From: Fluviicola sp. | GTDB taxonomy: Bacteria; Bacteroidota; Bacteroidia; Flavobacteriales_D; Crocinitomicaceae | Direction of reading: 5' to 3' | NCBI RefSeq assembly: GCF_029266855.1 | Contig: NZ_JAQSWB010000006.1 | Coordinates: forward strand, 124,001-188,000 | Length of the DNA stretch: 64,000 nucleotides | Part shown: in pieces, positions 60,606-64,000 of the stretch | How the letters are laid out: each line of letters starts with the position of its first letter | How positions within the stretch are numbered: position 1 is the stretch's first letter | Program-made: the position numbers and the translations under genes | The notes under the pieces: model-generated | What the model was told of the DNA's origin: nothing | Databases searched by the model: none | The model's input: the letters and a program-made list of their open reading frames with translations, nothing else

Positions 60606-61322
60606 TTATTGTTTTTTTGTTGGATGAAGTGTATGAATCAGTCGAATTCGAATGTGATCGATGCGTTCTACCCGAAAAAGAAAATGAATTTTTCCGGCCT
60701 CATCGCTAAAAGTCATCAGCTGGTTTCTTTTCGAGAAAGTCCAGAATCCGCTGTTTAGGCCTCTTGGTTCATGGATATAACGTCTGGCCAGGTTTTTTAG
60801 CACGTGTAATTTATTCCCAGTTTTTTCGATGTAATAGAATTGATTGTGAAACGGATCCACCATCTGAATTACATCGCCGTTCTGCATTTGCTCCAGTTCC
60901 AATAAAACGGGAGCCGTTCTGGATGTTACGGTATTTGGGTCTTGAAGCAGCAACTGATAGGTTATGCTGTCAACTTCCATACTCCGGCGAATTGCAGCTT
61001 TACGCAGGTCAATAAAAAAGACGTAAAATTCGTTGATCTGATCGTTTACATCTAATTCATCCTGAACGAAATCTATTCGCCAGCTTCTAGAATACAGTTC
61101 GTCAATACGCTGACCATCTTCCCCGCTTATTTGTTCCAATGATTCCAATTCATAAGCTTTGGCTAGCAATAGTGTGTCAGCACTAAAAATTTCGGATGAA
61201 TCGTCAATGCTCTTGTTGTAAACAATCCATTCGTATCGTTTCAATTCCTGTTCTGAAATCTTATTTTGAGAAAATACCGGAAGAACCAATAAGCAATAAC
61301 AGAGTGAAGTAAATCCTTTCAT
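60606..61322 (-). CDS. Exported protein, unknown function
   Basis: 238 aa from MKGFTSLCYCLLVLPVFSQ, a signal peptide ending FSQ. The longer frame to 61433 runs into the GTTAGCGCGAG repeat and is not used. Mature part is mixed alpha/beta with WIVYNKSIDDSSEIFSADTL, QINEFYVFFIDLRKAAIRRS and FHNQFYYIEKTGNKLHVLKN; no recognised domain. Confidence 0.62.
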   Translation of the reverse strand: MKGFTSLCYCLLVLPVFSQNKISEQELKRYEWIVYNKSIDDSSEIFSADTLLLAKAYELESLEQISGEDGQRIDELYSRSWRIDFVQDELDVNDQINEFYVFFIDLRKAAIRRSMEVDSITYQLLLQDPNTVTSRTAPVLLELEQMQNGDVIQMVDPFHNQFYYIEKTGNKLHVLKNLARRYIHEPRGLNSGFWTFSKRNQLMTFSDEAGKIHFLFRVERIDHIRIRLIHTLHPTKKQ

Positions 61323-61385
61323 AAGAACCGCATAACGTTTAATTGCTGAAAGGTTACTTTCTTTTTTTTCGGACAGGCGCCCCAA

Positions 61386-61456
61386 GTTAGCGCGAGGCTC
61401 AGGCTCGTGCTGTGCTAAATTAACGGAAATCATGTTCCCATCAAATTGATTTACAA
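61386..61456. repeat. GTTAGCGCGAG hairpin repeat, copy b
   Basis: GTTAGCGCGAGGCTC-ag-GCTCGTGCTGTGCTAAAT then TAACGGAAATCATGTTCCC. The hairpin and the following 40 bases match 63396-63487 and the hairpin matches 58780. Confidence 0.65.
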
Positions 61457-61460
61457 ACTA

Positions 61461-61718
61461 GCAGGTGCGCGATTAATCGGGATATATGTATTATTCGCAC
61501 CCAAACCATTTTATAATACAAACGGTGTTATATTTTCCCACAAATGCGCAAATATCGGAGGCGCTTACCAGTCGCCTCTTTACCCAGTAAACACGGATAA
61601 ATTGCGTTTGAACGGTTCAAAAACCGAGTGCGGTAGCCGAGCCAAAATTTGTGCATTTGTGGTAGAAATTAAGTCTGGGTGTGAATTGTGATTAATTCCC
61701 GATTAATCGCGCACCTGC
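61461..61718. repeat. MITE-like palindromic element, copy B, inside a second inverted repeat
   Basis: Inner element 61494-61686 is homologous to copy A at 43600: same central GAGGCG-N9-CGCCTC (61558-61578), CCACAAATGCGCAAAT (61538-61553) paired with ATTTGTGCATTTGTGG (61647-61662), 15 of 16. Around it, 61461-61482 and 61697-61718 form a perfect 22-base inverted repeat (GCAGGTGCGCGATTAATCGG), resembling the arms at 48240. Confidence 0.75.
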
Positions 61719-61767
61719 CGGTGAATCTCCTGGTTAACAGCTTGTGTTACTGTTATGCATATTTTAA

Positions 61768-62288
61768 TTATTCGATTTTCATGTAAAGCTCATCATAGCT
61801 CTTATCAAGTAAACTATGAACTTCAAATTTTTCGGATTTAATTAGAATAGTTGAGTCCGCTGATTTTAGTCCTGTTTCAATATAAAACCAGTTTGAAATT
61901 CGATATGCAATACTCGTGCGTCGTTCGGGTGCTTTAAATACATAGTTCGTGTCTTCAAGTATTTTACTCGCAATCAAATCTTTTTTAGCATTAAAAATCT
62001 TTAATTCATGGATCTTAAAACCACGTACTTTCTTTTGTTCCACTAAATAGTGCAGCATTTTTCCATCATCATCTATTTTAATCCAATTTGCAAGTGAATT
62101 TATCTTTTTGTTAGTTCCAACTGCTACAATGTTTTTATTAAATTCAATTGTGTCGATTCCCGAAATAGACGGTAGCATTTCAAAATCAATCTCCTTGTAT
62201 TTTTGAATAATTGATTTTTCACCTTACTTTCATTTTGCGCACAAGAGATCAAAACTACTATAGACAATATTGTTATAAGTTTATTCAT
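61768..62288 (-). pseudogene. Lipoprotein gene broken by a one-base deletion
   Basis: The ATG at 62288 opens MNKLITILSIVVLISCAQNE, a textbook lipoprotein signal with lipobox LISC, then runs out of frame to a stop. The following frame (to 61768) reads IQKYKEIDFEMLPSISGIDT and continues as a normal 136+ aa protein. Adding one A to the A5 run at about 62214-62218 (minus strand GTGAAAAATC) fuses them into a single ORF of about 174 aa. So either a true frameshift or a homopolymer error. Mature region has no known domain. Confidence 0.7.
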
Positions 62289-62380
62289 CAGTTTATAAGT
62301 ATAAGTTCAATTTTAGTTGATTGAATTTCAATTCTTATGAGTCTTACATACACGCGCCAGCTTTTGGGCGAGCTTGGACG

Positions 62381-63334
62381 TCATCTTAACAAGGTAACAA
62401 ATCCATTTTTAACAATCTCACCTTGTTCATCAGATACAATTATTCGATAGAAATAAACTCCTTCAGATAAATCAGCATCGGTATTTTTGTTTTTACCATT
62501 CCAGGTAAACCCATAATCATCGGATTCAAAAACTGAATTCCCCCAACGGTTTAATATGTCTATGTGAAATGAAGATGGCTGACACTCTGAATTCAATTCC
62601 AGATAGTCATTTACCAAATCTCCATTTGGTGTGAATATATTCGGGATGGTAAAATTATCCATACAATTTGTAACATGAATGGTAGAATCTGTTGTGTCTG
62701 GTATACTTGGAGGGTTGTTGCACCATGTAGTATCTGTGTAATAGACAAGTTCCAATTTAGGTCTGACATTTGAATCAGGATGATCTTTGGAGGCAAAAAC
62801 AAGACTTCTATAGGTAATTTCTTCATCGAGTGCAAAGTAGAAATCAACTTCGTTGGATGAACTGATTTCATTACTAACAATTCCGGTTACGTCGATAGCG
62901 TAGTTCTGAGTTGAAGAGGTCGAACCGGGAATACTGGAAAAGGATGCCGCGTTGTACGAGGGTTGGCTTGACCAGGTAGTTGATTCATCCCAGTAGCTCG
63001 TTATTTGATAAAGTTTTGCGCTATTTAAGCCGTCAGTAGTATGACCGGCATGCGAAGCTGAATAATCATGGGATAAATATAAAGTAGCGCTGACTAAAAC
63101 GAAATTATCAGGTAATGGGCATAATTCAAATCCTAAAAGGCTGCGTCCCTGGCCATAAACGCCTCCATATGTCCAGCCTGCTGCAATAAGGCTTTGGACT
63201 TGTCCCTGGTATTGGTCAGCAATTACTGTATTGATGTATGTGTCTTTTGATGCTTCCAAAATTAGTGTGTTCTGACTTCTTGCATCCAGAGAAGACAGTA
63301 TGATTAATAATAGTGTAATACTCCTTTTTATCAT
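62381..63334 (-). CDS. Secreted DNRLRE-domain protein with T9SS type B domain
   Basis: 317 aa from MIKRSITLLLIILSSLDARS; the frame upstream is not used because the signal starts here. A DNRLRE-type domain follows, with EASKDTYINTVIADQYQGQ and AGWTYGGVYGQGRSLLGFEL. Then a Thr/Pro linker, and the type B CTD: CMDNFTIPNIFTPNGDLVND, ILNRWGNSVFESDDYGFTWN, EGVYFYRI. A small surface or released protein, possibly adhesive. Confidence 0.82.
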   Translation of the reverse strand: MIKRSITLLLIILSSLDARSQNTLILEASKDTYINTVIADQYQGQVQSLIAAGWTYGGVYGQGRSLLGFELCPLPDNFVLVSATLYLSHDYSASHAGHTTDGLNSAKLYQITSYWDESTTWSSQPSYNAASFSSIPGSTSSTQNYAIDVTGIVSNEISSSNEVDFYFALDEEITYRSLVFASKDHPDSNVRPKLELVYYTDTTWCNNPPSIPDTTDSTIHVTNCMDNFTIPNIFTPNGDLVNDYLELNSECQPSSFHIDILNRWGNSVFESDDYGFTWNGKNKNTDADLSEGVYFYRIIVSDEQGEIVKNGFVTLLR

Positions 63335-63395
63335 GGGGTAGGTATTGTCTGTATTGTGGTTATCGTATTCGAAGGCTGATCGCTCAGATTTACAA

Positions 63396-63487
63396 GTTAG
63401 CGCGAGTTCTCCTGTCCCGACCATTCGGGGTCTGACTCGTGCTAAATTAATCTAAATCATGTTCCTGTCAAATAGATTTTACAAACA
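63396..63487. repeat. GTTAGCGCGAG hairpin repeat, copy c
   Basis: GTTAGCGCGAGTTCTCCTG..GACTCGTGCTAAATTAA, with an additional CCCGACCATTCGGGG hairpin in the middle, then AATCATGTTCCTGTCAAAT and ACGCTCGCG. Lies between the DNRLRE protein and the toxin remnant. Confidence 0.65.
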
Positions 63488-63516
63488 GTTTGGTCACACG
63501 CTCGCGCCAAGGGGGA

Positions 63517-63821
63517 TTACTTAATGGCCTTCAATAATTTCTTTGGATCTTGCCGATTATCCCAGAATGCCATAACGATTAGTTGATCAGGTGTAATTTT
63601 GTAGTATAGACTGAAGTGACCCATTGCAGATTCGCGAATGTTATTTAGTTCACTTTCCTTAAATGCTTCCGGGTTTTTGGTGATCACTTTTAGATGTTTT
63701 GCGGTAATTTCAATTAATTTCTCCGCATAACTGGTGCTTTGATTTCTTTCAGTCCAGTATCTTAAGATCTCACGACGTTGTTTTGCAGCGGTTTCGGTCC
63801 AGACTACTTCCTTTTAGCCAT
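63517..63821 (-). pseudogene. RelE/ParE-family toxin disrupted by a one-base deletion
   Basis: The body reads VVWTETAAKQRREILRYWTE, then SYAEKLIEITAKHLKVITKN, then ESAMGHFSLYYKI, then LIVMAFWDNRQDPKKLLKAIK, typical of RelE/ParE toxins, but has no start codon in its frame. The ATG at 63821 gives MAKRK then TAG. One extra G near 63806-63807 would join MAKRK to VVWTE and simultaneously end the antitoxin as EWLKGR. So the toxin is either inactive or the assembly has an indel. Confidence 0.75.
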
Positions 63822-64000
63822 TCAAGGTCATTTTTGTCCAAATCACTTTGAGAGATCATTCGACCCTGCTGAATGTCCGTTTCGCTCATTTCAAGCATCA
63901 GCTTTTGCTCTTTGGTTAATTTGATTTTCTCGTTCGGTACAGCACTGTTATTAACCAAACGAAGCAAAGCCATCAAATACTCTTTATCTGATATGGTGAG
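63770..64000 (-). CDS. Antitoxin partner of the RelE/ParE remnant (cut at right edge)
   Basis: The frame is open to the window end (LTISDKEYLMALLRLVNNSA at the start seen), so the N-terminus is missing. KLTKEQKLMLEMSETDIQQG and DLDKNDLEWLKG fit small antitoxins of Bacteroidetes RelE/ParE pairs. Its final 14 codons (GSSLDRNRCKTTS) exist only because of the single-base deletion; normally it would stop shortly after EWLKG. Overlaps the toxin by design. Confidence 0.65.
   Translation of the reverse strand, partial: LTISDKEYLMALLRLVNNSAVPNEKIKLTKEQKLMLEMSETDIQQGRMISQSDLDKNDLEWLKGSSLDRNRCKTTS

Noticed and set aside
61446-61691. Plus-strand frame of 81 aa
   Set aside because: Entirely inside the palindromic element copy B.

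Overview
The window reads as chromosome of a Bacteroidota member, most likely a Flavobacteriales relative (Fluviicola/Crocinitomicaceae would fit, but this is an inference). The evidence is type IX secretion (T9SS) C-terminal sorting domains of both type A and type B, a YtxJ bacillithiol protein, a TonB-dependent receptor with a carboxypeptidase-regulatory-like domain, TAnnTTTG promoter boxes in place of sigma70 sites, and almost no Shine-Dalgarno sequences.

Region by region: 0-8 kb is housekeeping (end of pheS, ytxJ, a glutaminyl cyclase, tadA, an ABC exporter, a T9SS cargo protein, mnmE). A 968-aa T9SS type B protein follows. From 21.5 down to 11.1 kb, nine tightly packed minus-strand genes form the most striking unit: class I HMG-CoA reductase, CDP-alcohol phosphatidyltransferase, CdsA-like cytidylyltransferase, UbiA-like prenyltransferase, a rifampicin-phosphotransferase-like dikinase, a BtaA-like (DUF3419) aminocarboxypropyl transferase, a dolichol/phytol-kinase-like protein, a GNAT-like protein and an acyl-adenylating ligase. 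Together they look like a complete pathway for an unusual isoprenoid or polar lipid.

22-30 kb holds a FadL porin, an SGNH lipoprotein and a secreted esterase (lipid or ester use), DUF4377/META proteins, a saccharopine dehydrogenase-like enzyme and a TPR lipoprotein. 31-35 kb is the sucA-odhB pair of 2-oxoglutarate dehydrogenase. 35-50 kb is mixed: HAD hydrolase, methylmalonyl-CoA epimerase, a solute-binding lipoprotein next to a TonB receptor, a CHAP amidase, a SpoIIE-type phosphatase, a tandem-duplicated membrane gene pair, YwbE and an ALDH7 dehydrogenase.

50-64 kb is accessory in character: short lineage-specific genes, a cysteine-peptidase-like gene beside a GCS/amidoligase-like ligase, a DoxX-DUF2071-methyltransferase operon, two genes broken by apparent single-base deletions (a lipoprotein and a RelE/ParE toxin), and many dispersed non-coding repeats. 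The repeats include palindromic MITE-like elements, a recurring AT-rich plus hairpin module, a 21-bp heptad-encoding tandem array, and a nearly identical 51-bp 5' leader in front of two unrelated genes. No rRNA, tRNA, CRISPR array, prophage or transposase gene was recognised.
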